DNA of 64,000 nucleotides, taken from NCBI GenBank assembly GCA_003864495.1, contig ML133455.1, positions 682,001-746,000 of the forward strand. The letters are read 5' to 3'. The stretch comes from Nemopilema nomurai. Its lineage: Eukaryota; Cnidaria; Scyphozoa; Rhizostomeae; Rhizostomatidae. Shown piece after piece: positions 26,601-38,800 of the stretch. The notes under the pieces are model-generated. The model was not told where the DNA came from. It did no database searches and worked only from the letters and a program-made list of their open reading frames with translations. Every line of letters begins with the position of its first letter. Within the stretch, counting starts at the first letter, position 1. Position numbers and translations under genes: made by a program.

Positions 26601-29600
26601 CGATTACTGCTGTCTACGGACAGAGTAGGTGCTTGCACTTGTTCCCAAAAAATTGTTCGATCATATTTCTGCATTTATGGTACTAAAGCTTACGGAGAAA
26701 GTTAGAAGTGGTCAGAGCTTTGATTTTTGTTGCGGAAATGTTGGTCTCTTTGCAGTATAATGTACTTTATGAAGCTTACTAAAATTGATAGAATAACAGA
26801 CGTTCTTAAATTCTAGGATATTTCTGTTCAATAGTTTAGAAAGCATGCGTACTGTTCAGCACTCAATGATACTCAGTAATTTTCCAGTTCTCTGAGTTGA
26901 GTGCAACTGAGATTGCGCCATGACTAAATTTAGTTTGCCAACTGTACGCCCTGCAAGTGTTTTATGGGCATGAGCAAGATTCGATGCACGCATGATTCGC
27001 CCCTGTTAGTGGATGATTGGGAGTGTTTTTAACAGCTTTCTCTTGTTGTGCATTAATAATCCATGGAAAGAAGCGTTCTAGTAATAGCTCCAGCAGCAAA
27101 GACGCGCTGAAAACTTGGCAAGCTGCTTTTATCACTACATCTTCTGCACGTGTTGAATGAACCCATTTGAAAGTCGGCAGCATGGGTATATAAAGCTCTC
27201 ATTCAGCACCTATCAACTGTGTACTATTGCAAGTTTGCCTGTATTCCGTACTTCTACGGCAGGTATTCGGTTTGCAAGATTGGTTGCTATAAAGGTCAGA
27301 TCCCCCCCTCCTATGAACACAGCTAAATTACAGCTCGAACCAATATACTCGATTGGACGACCGCAAAGCCGAGTTCACTACCTCTTCCGTAAGAATGATT
27401 GCACAGAATTTCAAACTTAATTAGCATGATTAAAACTGCGATTCTATTCTGATTGGTTTTTCAAAAACAAGTGAGTAACGTTTCCTGTTGGCGTAAATAG
27501 CTCGCCTTTCTAGAAAGGATTCTCCTTTACCCAAAACGGTTGTAAGTGCAATGCTGTTAGGTGTTTCAAAAGGTTTTTGGAGAAACGGAAAGTTTTGCTG
27601 AGCACAATACAGTTTGCATTGAACATTGACAGCGGCTGAGAGGGGTTTGACGGTAACGTATACAAGTCCTCACAAATATAGAATGCAACACAATACAATA
27701 CAATGTTGTATTTTGTCAAATTATCAACGTCATCCATAACAACGGATATTTGCTAAGAAGATACATCATGCAAATCGTTCGCGAATACTGGTGGATAATC
27801 TATTGGACCTTCAAGTGCGTGGCTTTACAAAACATACGGATATAAGTATATTTTTCAAGTTCTATCAAGATTATACCGTTCTTATTGTACACAACAAATG
27901 CAAACTATTCTACTGAAAAGTGCGGATACCTTGTTACGATTTTTGACAAAGCATTAAATTTGGGATACCAGTTCTGATTTGTGTGGTTGCTGGCGATCGC
28001 CGGGCCTCGAATTCGGGCGTGCTTCCCTGACAATGCCTGTGGGTGCCATCAGGTGCTGGTACTGATGTTGGTGCTGGGACACTTCCAGTTCATGCATTGA
28101 CAGCCCAGCGCGGTCACCATTCGTACCTCCTTCGTTGCCTGTTTGCCGTCCTTGATGCAGTTCACTTTCACTACCTTGTGTGCGATGCTGTTGGGCTGGC
28201 ATGCGCTGCAGGTGTATCCGTTCTGCGGGTCATACCTAGTCAGGCATTGGCCTTGGCATGCGGTCACTGGTATGAGCATTTTGCATCGTAACCCATTCGT
28301 ATTGTGACTGTACCAGAATATTACGGTCTTGAGCCGGCAGTACGAAGACGATTTCTCTTGACACACCGATACGTTGCATTCGAATAGGATTATTCCTGAT
28401 ACCAATAGAGACACGAACCTCGCTGTTTTCCCCATTTCTCTTAAGGTCAATTCGTAGATGTTTCCTTTCGTAATGTTTCCAGCAACTGAAATTCGCTTGA
28501 AGTGACCACGTCGCTTTATACCCACGAATGGCCTCTTTTCCATTTCAGTAGCCCACGTCCAATCTGTGGTATGGTATTCCGAACTTCCGAATTGTTCGTG
28601 TCCATTCCACGATACCGGATTCTTATTGAACCGGATTTTTATTGAACCGGATTCTTATTGAACCGGATTCTTATTGAACCGGATTCTTATTGAACCGGAT
28701 TCGCATTGAACCTGATTCACATTGAACCGGATTTGCATTGAACCGGATTCTCGTTGAACCGGATTCTCGTTGAACCGAATTACACCAAGTTATTTTCACA
28801 CCGGCTAGGGAAAGCAGCTACAAGATGCAAGGGGGCGGAGGGGCATCTTGGCGTCAAGAGCATTCCTCTAGCTCCATTGTCAATCGCGTATACCCTCCTT
28901 TATTGAATACCCTCTCACTTCCTGACATTAGCAAATGAATGAAATCATTAACCCAAAAATGAAGCCATCTCGATGGTTTTTGTAAGCATGTTTTTGTTGA
29001 ATTCGTGGAGTTCCATTTTGGTGCCTTCCGGTTCAATAGATCTAGGTGCTCGAATTCTTCCTTAAATGTGCGTTGGCTGAGCGGCAAGTTGATTTTTAAT
29101 CCAAATACATATTACGCTGTTGGGCCAAGTTAAATTATGTTCGTTTCAATGTGTTCATTTCTTTTCATCCCTTTTATGCTATTAATGTTTTTCTACTAGT
29201 GTTTGATGGAAAACTAAAGATAACATGGGTACCAATAAGTTAGAAAGCTTAAACACTGTTGAATATTAGACGATACCCAGAGATTTTCTTTCAAGTTCTT
29301 TTAAGCTTGTTTAGATTTTTAAAAAAGGTGTTTCCTATGTTCTGAGCATATTTCAAAAGGACGTTGCTGTGAAAAATATGCTTCCGTGGTAGTCATTTTT
29401 AAGAGTTTATTGGTTTGGTGCAATCACTTGAAATTTTGTTACACTGTCAATGAGCACAACTTTTAATGGGAAGTAGTTTTGCAGTCATTAACAGCCTATT
29501 CATCTATCCAATTTTTGATATGTTTCCTTTCAATGAATCCACTATCATCTGATTTACAAAGTTTCCTCAGCAACAATCTATTCTAAGTTACGATATACAG

Positions 29601-32600
29601 TTTTAAATATTTGTTTAATTTGCGATTGTTGCCTAATTATCTAGCCCCTACAATCTTATGAATGTCTTGTTTTCCCTCCTTGAAGCAGGTTTCTCAAAAC
29701 ATGAGGTGGAATGTTTAGCAACTTTCAAGGAGCCTCAATCTTAGGAAATTGGAAAGATCTGAATCAGCATAGAGAGGAGACGCAAGAATCATGACCAATT
29801 TGCTTTGGGCTATTTCGGATAATTTACATTGTCTTCACCAAACATGTGCAAACAAAAAGATTATATCTTGAATGTGCAAGGCATTAACTTACAATTTTAA
29901 TACCACCCCCAACAGTGCCTATGTTATTGCACTAATTAGAGGTGCATATCTCCTTGCCTGAGTCATGGAAATAGACAAAAAAAATTTGGAAAACCATGCC
30001 AGTTACATTGTGCATCCCAATCCAATTTCCTTCTCGAGAAAACCATGACAGCATGGAGGGCCATTCGAGGCACAATTAAGTCTGCTTCACTCCTAGGCAC
30101 CTCCCAAGAGGATGCTTCCAACAAACCTTATTGACGTGGCACCGGAAAACGTTAAAGAGCCCTTAAAAGCTTGATTGTGTTTTGGTCACCTGATAAATGT
30201 TTCTTTGGCGAGTTTTTGTCGTATGATTGGGCCCTTCGTCACTGAGCTGCTCCAGCGTAATAATTGTACAATCGAATTCTTGCCGAATAAAGATTGCCGT
30301 TCTATGTTGTATCCATTTATAAGCATGGTCTCTTTCTATTTGAAGGCGTGGACTGTAATCCCAGTTTGCTTCAAAGAATATGCATACCATGGTTTGTTCC
30401 AAGTGGGAATTTTCCACGGTGCTCCATCAAACGTAAGTGATTTAGAAGCCAATTACATAGGAACATATAGCAAGTGTAAATGTCAATTATTTGGTGTTTT
30501 TCTCAAAGAATGACTAGAAGTTATGAAGATCATGGTCTTCTTAGGCCATAATAGCAATGTCACTTCTGCCAGTAGCTCTAAAGAAAGCAATGTGTTTGTT
30601 CGGTTTTGTAGAATGCGCCAGAAACCTTTCTAAAAGCAACTGCTAAAAAGATGTTTATATGTATATTGTTTATATATGCAGAAAAATCGTAAGCCTTGAG
30701 ATAATTTTGCTGGTACTTGAGTTGCCAAATAGCAAACTTTTCATTTTGCTGTCATGTTCAGATTTCCAAGTTTCGCAATATATGGCAAGACTCATATATC
30801 TGCCCTGAAAGCTTCTTCCATGCACGTAATGGGCGGCTCGATTGAAGACTGGCATTCCATTCGGCGGGCGGGGATTCTGTGCTGAATGGAGGACATTTGC
30901 CAATAAGTGCTCGCTAAACGTGTTGAATAGACGTTTCCTGGTCTTAAGTGGAAACGAGCCAAGAAGAGTCGACTGATTTGGAAAACATGGCTGGTGAGGT
31001 ATTGTCGGCTATGGCGCAAACAGTATTCATGGCGGAACACCTTTAATCGCATTACGGGAAATTGGAATGATTAAGGCAGTTGAACAGCAGTCGGAAAAAG
31101 CACTCAATTTCTTCGGGTGTTTCTGTCCCCATCCGTTTTCCACGGTGCACATGTTAAGTGTTTTTGGAGAATTTTGTTCCTTTTCTCCCCGACACTTTCC
31201 TGATAAATATACCGGAATTGTGAAACAAGCTAATTCATCAACAGTTTTTTTGCCATTTGCAACGTTTTGGACAAAGCTATGCCAGGACTGATTTGCGCTT
31301 ACAATTTACCGTAAAACTCTCGCCAACATTGCCACAAAAGAGGAAATAAGGCAGCCGCCAGCACCCTGGTATGCCAGAATACTGTAATCTGACATGCTTA
31401 GCCTCATTTTCGCGCCTAGGCCACTATCGTACGCGGAAAATGAACTTGGTTAACCTCGCTTTTTGTGTAAAACTATGCCTGTATGCAAAAAATTTCTAAA
31501 AAACAAAATTTTTCTTTTGATTCTTTTTCATTTTTTTGAATCATCTGCGCCTTGTTTTAAATTAGAAAGCCCATTTGGCCTAGTTTGCTTTGATAATTTT
31601 CTGTTTTTGATAAGACGTTGCTGAAATGGCTAGAAAGATAGGAAAGAAAGCTAGCAATGACACGAATTTTGCAATTGAAGACTAGACGGCTAGACTAGAC
31701 TCATTAAGCCTTCATAATTTACTGAAACGGTGTTATAGAAACCCAGGGAGGGTATGCTGTTCACTTCTGACTGAAAGACTGCGAAAGATTTTTGAGGTGT
31801 AATAGAGAAAGCAGGGACTGGGCTGAAGATTCTTATAACCGAACAACTTTTTTCTCTCAACAGCAAATCATCGACCAGATTCAAAACGAGCCATTAGCCG
31901 AGACTATCACGAACCTGCGAAGGAAAAAAGCTGTAATTACTTGCAGTATATTTTTATTCTTTGTTCTTTAAAAGAGATTTTATTAACACAAAGCCTGCAG
32001 TTCTGAACACGTCGTATAAAGAGACTGTCTTCAACTTGAGCAGCATAACTGATGCCAGAGGAAGTAGAGACGTGGCTTAAGAAGGTCGATAATTCTTTTG
32101 AAAGCGTGCAGGAAAGTCAATGCTTTGAACTATGACCATTATTTCTCAGTAAAATAAAGTCCGAAGCTCACAATTTTTAGTGGCAATACTCTTTTCTAGG
32201 TGAAACTTGTGGATGGTGCTTCAGTCTTTATTAGAATTGGCGACGCAAGAAGAAGAGAGGAACTTGAGGACACTTCAAAGGTAACTTCATTTCTCCAGCT
32301 TTTGCGATACGCACATCTCCATCAACTCCCCCTGGCGTCAGCTTTTTCAAAGAATGAATATTTTTCGCAGCTGTTGCTAAAAGTGACTTAACAGCCTTCC
32401 TGTTAGTAACAGTTTTTAATGGAAAATTGTGCTGTAAAGTATTGTGTAAATCTAATTTTACATTATATTTTAGTAATTGTTACCGGCTGTTCCTGAGTGT
32501 CATGCTTAGCTCTGCTTCCTTTTACATTATTGCACATTTTACCATACAGTAGGTCGCAGCTTTGAGTGACTTTTAAATCATTGACTTTGTAAATGAACGT

Positions 32601-33752
32601 ATATCGTACTTTTAGAGAGAAACATGCTTGAATTGTCTATTATTCTTTGTTTTAAATGAACAGCAGTATGATTGAATTCGAGCAAGTAAAAAGGAAATAA
32701 CATTAGTTGATCTAAGTCGTCAAAACATATATAGGTAGATTTAGATATTGTTTGTTTAAAAAATGAAGTTAAGTTTTTGCAAATTATTGTTGAAGATGCT
32801 TAATGGTGTTCTCAATTCATAATTTTTCATTGATAATTTTGATTCCTTTTTAAATCTGAATTGCTTGCTGGATGTGATAGCTCTTTTGAGTCACTCGAAT
32901 TTATTTGGATAACACTCGCCAATATTACGCAGCATTAAAGCAAACTTTTAACCCGTCTTCAATTCACAGCTGACAGTTCGAAGAACGTTTCTTCCACGTG
33001 GCAACAAGTTCATGACGATTGCGCAATCGAAGAGGTTTGCCACAATTATTCCAGCCGACCAGAGTACTGAAGATTACGGAAAAGTGCTTGCTTCAAAATT
33101 TAGGATGGTAAGAATGGCTCTTGATTCTCAAGCAGTTTGAATCGCCGATTTATTTTCTTCTTTTTTAGGTCTTTAACATACACACACTAAACACATGGTT
33201 GATAAATTATGTAATGATACTTTATGCTTTATAATGATAATGAATAATGTGGTGGCAATTAATAACACATATTATATCTTTAGTGCTAGATAATTTATTT
33301 GTACGATGGTGTTTATATTTATAAATGATATTAACTGATTTTTTATATTAATGTGTGCAGTCATTAATCATTTAATATAAGCAGCAAGGAAATATTGTGT
33401 TTATTACTGTGTACTGGACTATTATATTGTAATGGAATATTGTAATAGTTGGTATAATTATCTAGATAAGTAGGATATGGTCTTAGTATCAGCATGGTAA
33501 TGTTTTTAAGTTACATTATAATGTAACTGAGGATAATGTATGCTATTTTGTAAATGCACATTTAATTTGTAAAAGCAGTTTCCACTTGATTTGAAAGGTA
33601 TTAAATTAGAACTTTACCTTTACTTCAAAATTTTGTTCTCAAATCTAAAATCTTCCCAGCATCACTTTGCAAGCTAAATATTAGTGATTTATGTTTTTCT
33701 CCATCTTTTATAGCTTGCTGGTCAAGTATTCCAATTTAGAGTACCGAAATAG
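11625..33752 (+). CDS. large multi-exon C2-like protein, tentatively CCDC17-related (5' end not found)
   Basis: Eighteen exons with GT-AG borders join in one frame: 11625-11722, 12671-12838, 13077-13181, 15694-15813, 16172-16327, 16583-16693, 17011-17096, 17550-17622, 18024-18093, 18798-18955, 23175-23342, 23838-23924, 24967-25074, 30346-30432, 31864-31932, 32200-32280, 32970-33107 and 33714-33752. They encode about 640 residues to the stop. The first listed exon opens in mid-codon, so an upstream part is missing. Motifs include GFDLYIDAGKFFPDK, VFIIDSVTRQGYRLGVAILP, PCASLLIRVLP, GVVVSVDSAQNLPW and AWTVIPVC, which look like strands of two or more degenerate C2 domains. The order and wording recall the C-terminal half of CCDC17 family proteins, but that is from memory and tentative. 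Several introns exceed 2 kb; one hosts an antisense gene. Gene existence is secure; the name is not. Confidence 0.8.
13420..13960. repeat. complex minisatellite, 12-bp core in higher-order units
   Basis: A core of GGTCAGATGTTT and variants is repeated dozens of times. It is organised in larger blocks that each begin GGTCATTAGTAAGAATTTC, at about 13444, 13564, 13686, 13760 and 13858, giving steps of roughly 120, 122, 74 and 98 bp. It lies in the intron between the exons ending at 13181 and starting at 15694. The absence of stop codons in the repeat creates open frames on both strands that are not genes. Confidence 0.9.
19020..19759. mobile_element. MITE-like element with pogo/Tc1-type ends and TA target site
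   Basis: The left end begins CAGTAAACACCCGCGTATAA at 19020 and the right end is its reverse complement with a few mismatches, giving inverted repeats of about 26 bp. A TA flanks each end (19018-19019 and 19760-19761), as expected for Tc1/mariner/pogo insertion. The inside is AT-rich without a transposase frame. It contains several short units of TAAGAACCT followed by CAGCCTG or CAGGCTG. It lies in the 18955-23175 intron of the C2-like gene. Confidence 0.7.
21421..22340. mobile_element. foldback/MITE-like element with about 120-bp inverted repeats
   Basis: The segment 21421-21536 is repeated in inverted orientation at 22218-22340. The match starts GAGCATAGG and passes through CTTTGATTGGCTGAG, ACCAAAATTCTGCAAACCCC and AGCCAATCAGA. 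The ends are flanked by ATTTTG on both sides, a candidate target duplication. No transposase is encoded between the arms. It sits in the same intron as the element at 19020. Confidence 0.7.
23553..23730 (+). mobile_element. partial copy of the MITE found at 50217
   Basis: Preceded by TA, this segment begins CACAATTTTTTTAAGAATAA and stays clearly similar to the full element at 50217 for about 180 bp. Shared blocks include GTCTATAAGAATATTGAGGC, CAGGCTCAACCTCCATCAAG and TTCTCCCAAAGCAAAACA. The right end with the second inverted repeat is missing. It lies in the intron between exons 23175-23342 and 23838-23924. Confidence 0.7.
26296..26391. repeat. three perfect copies of a 32-bp GC-rich unit
   Basis: Three identical tandem units of 32 bp start GGGGGCGGGGTGGAGCTCCT and end GGGTTTATT. 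The unit is far richer in G+C than its surroundings and contains a GC-box-like GGGGCGGGG. It is in a large intron (25074-30346) of the C2-like gene. Confidence 0.9.
28049..28435 (-). CDS. secreted ten-cysteine cystine-knot protein, glycoprotein-hormone/CTCK-like
   Basis: A single-exon frame of 128 residues on the minus strand lies inside an intron of the C2-like gene. Residues 1-25 form a signal peptide starting MGKTARFVSLLVSGIILF. The mature part has ten cysteines at about 33, 51, 60, 64, 76, 79, 93, 112, 114 and 119. The CxGxC (CQGQC, 60-64) and the late CxC (CQC, 112-114) are hallmarks of cystine-knot hormones and growth factors. Order and spacing resemble glycoprotein hormone alpha (GPA2) or bursicon-type chains, with CSAC in place of the adjacent CC. 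It would act outside the cell as a ligand or antagonist. The start at 28435 is preferred because it opens the signal peptide and lies downstream of a TATA box; an in-frame ATG at 28543 lies upstream of it. An upstream non-coding exon is possible. Confidence 0.75.
   Translation of the reverse strand: MGKTARFVSLLVSGIILFECNVSVCQEKSSSYCRLKTVIFWYSHNTNGLRCKMLIPVTACQGQCLTRYDPQNGYTCSACQPNSIAHKVVKVNCIKDGKQATKEVRMVTALGCQCMNWKCPSTNISTST
28515..28520 (-). promoter_or_regulatory. TATA box of the cystine-knot gene
   Basis: The minus strand reads GGGTATAAAGCGAC, placing TATAAA 80 bp upstream of the ATG at 28435. This implies transcription starting around 28490 and supports the downstream ATG as the start codon. 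Confidence 0.55.
28615..28781. repeat. 16-bp minisatellite upstream of the cystine-knot gene
   Basis: About ten tandem units of the form CCGGATTCTTATTGAA run through this stretch, with variants (CTCGTTGAA, GCATTGAA, CACATTGAA) that diverge towards the right end. The array lies about 95-265 bp upstream of the TATA box of the minus-strand gene, so it occupies its proximal promoter region. Confidence 0.9.
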
Positions 33753-35769
33753 AAGAAGAATCTTTCGGAAATATCACTGTGTTCATATGATATCGGATTC
33801 ACTTCATGTCGAATTCACTACACTGTATCGGATTGGTTTCATATCAGAAAGGGCTTCTGTTTACACGACAGTAGTTACTCCTCACTGCGGGGTGAATGCG
33901 CTGAGCATGTTTATAGCCCGCAATGTGACCAAGGCCTAATTCGCCGACCTGGGAGATATCACGCGGGATGTACGACGACGGAATAGTGGGTGACCTTCAC
34001 ACTATTGCACAACAATTCAAAACATTTCTCACAGCTTCGTTGTTTAAAATATTCTTCATTCCAGATGTATTTTCTTATTCTTGCTGTTGAACATCGTTCA
34101 TGAAAGTTAAATGTTTATCTTATCAATTCAGTAAAGTGTTACGCTGTGCGTTCTAGTTTGTAAGAAACCGTTTGCTGATTAAATGCTCCTTCCTTCCTTG
34201 CGCATGGGCTGCCACCCCTCTTGCTGGACCGGCCTGGATATCTTGTTGAAAAGTGTGTAAATATTGCTTGTAAATCGTTATAAAGAATCTTTGCATACAG
34301 TTTTGGCTGTGCAGCCTGTGTCGATATTTGGGGACAATTCTTCGTCAAATAGTTGTATGATTGATTTTGAGTTTTCCAGTACAAAACTGGAATATTTTTC
34401 GATGCCTAATCCCTTGCTTAAAAAACAGTTAACCCTTTTTGTCTTAACCCAGAGTGACTAGATTGACATTTTTTCAGTTTATAAATAATAATTCATCTAA
34501 ATTATACCACAAATAATTGCTTCGTTCAAACGAGATCCTTTCAGCAAAGAAATGATACATTTATGGAGGCCAACGATAATCGGTTTGAGACTTCTTTAAG
34601 AGCGGACTTCTGGTCTTCAGACTTCTGAAAAATCTAGTTGGAGTTTGTTCAAAGTTGCTGGAAGTCTGTCATTGAATAATTCTGCTACTAAGACGTTCAT
34701 GGATTGATCATAAAAAGTCTTTGCCCTAAGCTTAGTTGGTATATTGGCCATGGTGAAGTATACGTCTCTGTAATATTATTTGTTTATGCATTTGCTTATT
34801 GATAGGAGCAGCAATAGAGGTGAAGTTTTTGTTGCGTATAATCATGGGGTCGGACTCCATTCTCTAGGATAGCCAGGTTTTTAAGAATCGTTTTTGTAGA
34901 TAATTTACGCACCAAAAGTAGGTTTATAATTGCTCCTCTGTATTGAAAAAATCTCACGACCAAATTCAGTTCCTGTTGTTGTCTCGTCCTGATATTAGTC
35001 TCCATGTGGCAAATAGAAGCGATCGCCAGCATGGTCTTTCGAAGGCTATGTGAACGCTTAATACAGTATAGCTAAGCATATTGTCTAAACGCTATCAGAA
35101 AAATATGTAACAACTAATTTATTGTTTGAGTATAAGGTTCCACTTTTTCTCGTTGACTCATGAGAGAGTGAAGCCAATTTTGAAAGTAAGGTCTATAGTG
35201 GTCTGGTCATAATATCATCAAAGTGCAAGGTCTATATTAATCTGACCATAATATCGTCAAAGTATGGTGGAGTAACGAGTGTTTTGGAAGCCTATCATGG
35301 AGTGAGGGCAATAATAGTGACAAGTATGGACAAGCACTAAAGCACGTCAAAGATCTAATATGCGATCAAAGATCTAATATGCGATAGGGTTCCATTACTT
35401 TCGTCTTTGTTGCTGTAAGAATTAGCTCACCGTATCATTCTCGAATAAAGTCTTGTTTCCTACCACCAGTCTTAGCAAAACTTGTAATCAAAGATGACTG
35501 CAATGATTAATCGTGTTAGCTAGGCCATGCAAAACTTTTCTACTAAACGTTTCCCTACAGATTAGTAAGAATGACATATTTTTCCCTTGTCAAGCAGAAC
35601 GAAGGTGATTCCTTAAACTCGCATGCTAATGCGTACAGAAGAATGATTGGTTATATGATTAGTATTACGTGGGATACCCCGTGCCACAATGACAATACAT
35701 GTCCTGTTACATAGGTACGCCCTTGCTCGCATGCCTACTAAACCAAGCAACTTGCGAATTTTTCACCTG
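33753..35769. other. intergenic region between the C2-like gene and the transposon
   Basis: No exon is supported. Two imperfect tandem copies of about 40-45 bp with ATAATATCRTCAAAGT cores occur at about 35189-35275. A 19-bp unit with TCAAAGATCTAATATGCGA is duplicated at about 35347-35385. The first part should hold the 3' UTR of the C2-like gene. Confidence 0.5.
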
Positions 35770-35777
35770 GCTGCAAC

Positions 35778-35808
35778 CACTGATCTAAAAAAAAGACTGG
35801 ATCGAGCT
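35778..35808 (+). repeat. left terminal inverted repeat of the P/THAP9 element
   Basis: This is 31 bp, identical to the reverse complement of 40468-40498. It starts CACTGATCT with a run of eight A and ends GATCGAGCT. Confidence 0.95.
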
Positions 35809-35858
35809 ACCTATTGTTTTCCCAACATGACTTTTGAAGCGCGCGATTTTCAATAGGC

Positions 35859-35877
35859 GCCATATTGGTCGTACCCA
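35859..35877 (+). repeat. left subterminal inverted repeat
   Basis: GCCATATTGGTCGTACCCA is the exact reverse complement of 40411-40429, with similar bases on the outer side too. Subterminal repeats in P-type elements can act as transposase or host-factor binding sites; that role is inferred here. Confidence 0.85.
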
Positions 35878-35894
35878 CGAGCCTACTGTAAACA

Positions 35895-38800
35895 ATGTCG
35901 GGTAAGAAGCGTGGACCGCAATGTAGCGCTTTTGGTTGCTCTAAGCGAAAAAAGGTTGACCCAAGAAGTGAAAGTGAAGGCAGCAGTGACGAAGAATCTT
36001 TTGCAAAAAGACAATTGCCAAGAACCTTCCATGCGTAGGTGTTCTTTCTTTTTGCTGTGATATATAAACATCGGGGCATCTAAGGGGGGTTGTGGGGGTT
36101 ACAACCCCTGTCCTTTTTGACAAGGAAGTGAATTTTGCCCTATATCCATGGAAATCCAATGTCTTTATGTCCCATTTCTACCACGAAACCCCTGCCCTTA
36201 AAATATCCTAGTTGCGCCCCTGTTACTATGTACCTGCCTGACATCTATTTTAAATTTTTCCACGATAAAATCGTGCATTTAATTTTTACGCCCTGTACAA
36301 AATAAAGGTAGACCTCTCTTTTTTTAGATTTCCAAAAAATGAGGAAAGGAAACAAGCGTGGGTGACAAGAATTCATCGCCAAGATTGGTTGCCAAGCAAG
36401 CACTCGTTGCTGTGTTCGGACCATTTCCAGGAAAAGGATATCGATAGAACAGGCCAAGTCGTGCGTTTGAAGAGCGAAGCTGTTCCTGTAAGGTTCAAGA
36501 TGTTTCCAAATCATTTGAAAAAGGTACTTGTTTTATTGAGTTGCTCCAGTCGATTTTACTGAATACTGCTTCTATGCAACAGTGGTGCGGTGGATGGTGA
36601 GGTCTCGGGAGGGCTCAGCCCCCTTGGTAGAATTAGAGATTTTAGGGTGGCTCCACCCCTTAGCAAGGGCCAGTATAAATTCTTAACTTGGCATGGTGGA
36701 TTGAACTTTAGGGTGATGTTGATTTTCCATGAATAACCAATTTCTTTTAGCCTTCGAGAGCTTGCAAATAGCTTAAGTGATGTCATATACACAGCAAGGG
36801 TGTAGTTTCTGCAGAACAGCCCCCCCTTTCTAATTTCCTAGGGAGGCACCTAAGCAAAACTCTGAATAATGCATACCATTAAAGATTTTTCTTTTGCCTT
36901 GTTTTTTAAGATTACCATGAAAATTGTGAAAATTACTTGCAAAATCTTTTCCTTAAAAACACCATTCTAACAAGCTTTCTCGTCTAAATTTTTAACAGCA
37001 GTTATAAATGTTGTAGGTTTCAAAAGAAAGAAAGTTACCAAAAAGAAGAGCTGCCAGTGTAACTGAAAATGCCACTGTTAATGAAGTTTGCCTGCCATCA
37101 AAGGAAGTTGGCCAAGATCACAACTACCATATAGTTGACTCACCGAGAAAACTGAAACAACAGATTGAAAAGTGTAACAATCAAATTCAGACATTGCGAA
37201 AGCAAGTAAAAACAGCAAAGCAAAAATCTCGTCGTCTTAAAAAGTCTGTGACTTCAATGAAGACTGTTGTTAAACATCTACGCCAGAAGCAGATTATTTC
37301 ATCAAGCTGTGAAGAAATGCTCAAACAATCATTCTCTGGAGCGTCCTTGGACCTTATGAAGAGAATGACTTCCGGCAAGATCAATGGAAAAGGTTGCAAG
37401 TACCCACCAGAGTTAAAGTCTTTTGCATTAACATTGCAATTCTACTCATCAAAGGCTTATGAGTTTGTTCGAAGAACATTTAACTTGGCTTTACCACATC
37501 AGAGTCAAATACGTCGATGGTATGCTAAGATTCCTGCAGACCCTGGGTTTACAAAGCCAGCATTCAAGGCACTTCAGATTAAGGTAGCTGAAGCAGAGAG
37601 CACTGGCAAAGAAGTGATTTGTTCCTTGATGCTTGATGAAATGGCCATCAAGAAGCATGTTTCTTGGGATGGCTTTAGGTATCGTGGCTTTGTTGATTTT
37701 GGAAATGGCATTGAGGATGATTCGACTCCTGTTGCAAAAGATGCACTGGTTTTTATGGCTGTTCATGTTAATGGATCCTGGAAAGTTCCATTGGCATACT
37801 TCTTTGTTGATGGATTAAGTGGCTCTGAGCGAGCAAATTTGGTAAAAATTTGCATTGAAAGGTTGTCTGATGTTGGAGTCAAAGTTTGTTCAGTTATTTG
37901 TGATGGTCCATCTTGCCATTTTAATATGCTGTCCCAACTTGGAGCTTCCTTAAATCCACCTAATCTTGTCACATCATTCAGCCATCCCTTTCATGCAACA
38001 CATAAAATCCATGTCCTTCTTGATGTCTGCCACATGTTGAAATTGGTGAGAAATACATTAGCAGAAGGATGCATGTTAGTGGATAAAGATGGCAGGAAAA
38101 TTTTCTGGCAGTATATCAAAGAACTACAAAAGCTCCAAGAAAAGGAAGGGTTACGTCTTGGCAACAAGCTAAAAGCAGCACATGTTCAATGGTGGCAACA
38201 GAAAATGAAGGTCAATCTTGCTGCTCAAGCCTTGAGCTCAAGTGTTGCTGATGCTATTGATTTTTGCAGAGATGCTCTCAAAATGAAGCAATTTGCAGGT
38301 TCAGAGGCCACTGTTACTTTCATCCGCACGTTTGATCACTTGTTTGATGTGCTCAATTCAAGAAATCCTTTTGCAAAAGGCTACAAGTCAGCTCTTCGTG
38401 TTGCAAACAAAAGTACATGGAGCGGATTCCTTGATGTGGCCTTTGAGTACATACTTGGCTTGAAAGATGCATCTGGGCAAAAAATGTACACAACACAGCA
38501 GAAAAGCTGGTTTTGTTGGTTTCTTAGTGGCAATTGAAAGCACCAAAGGACTTTTTCATGATTTAGTTGAGTCTGAAAATGCTCCAATGAAATATTTGCT
38601 TATGTATAAGTTCAGCCAAGATCATCTGGAGCTGTTCTTTGGTGCCATTCGATCTGCAGGAGGATTCAATAATAACCCTAATGCTCAGCAATTCACAGCA
38701 GCTTATAAACGGCTTCTTATGCGCAGCAGTATTAAAGGTAGCCAAGGGAATTGTATAAAGCAGGATGCCACAGAAGTCCTCCATGTTGTTGATGATTCCT

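Noticed and set aside
28615..28781. CRISPR-like array appearance
   Set aside because: Units are directly adjacent with no unique spacers and the host is eukaryotic; it is a minisatellite.
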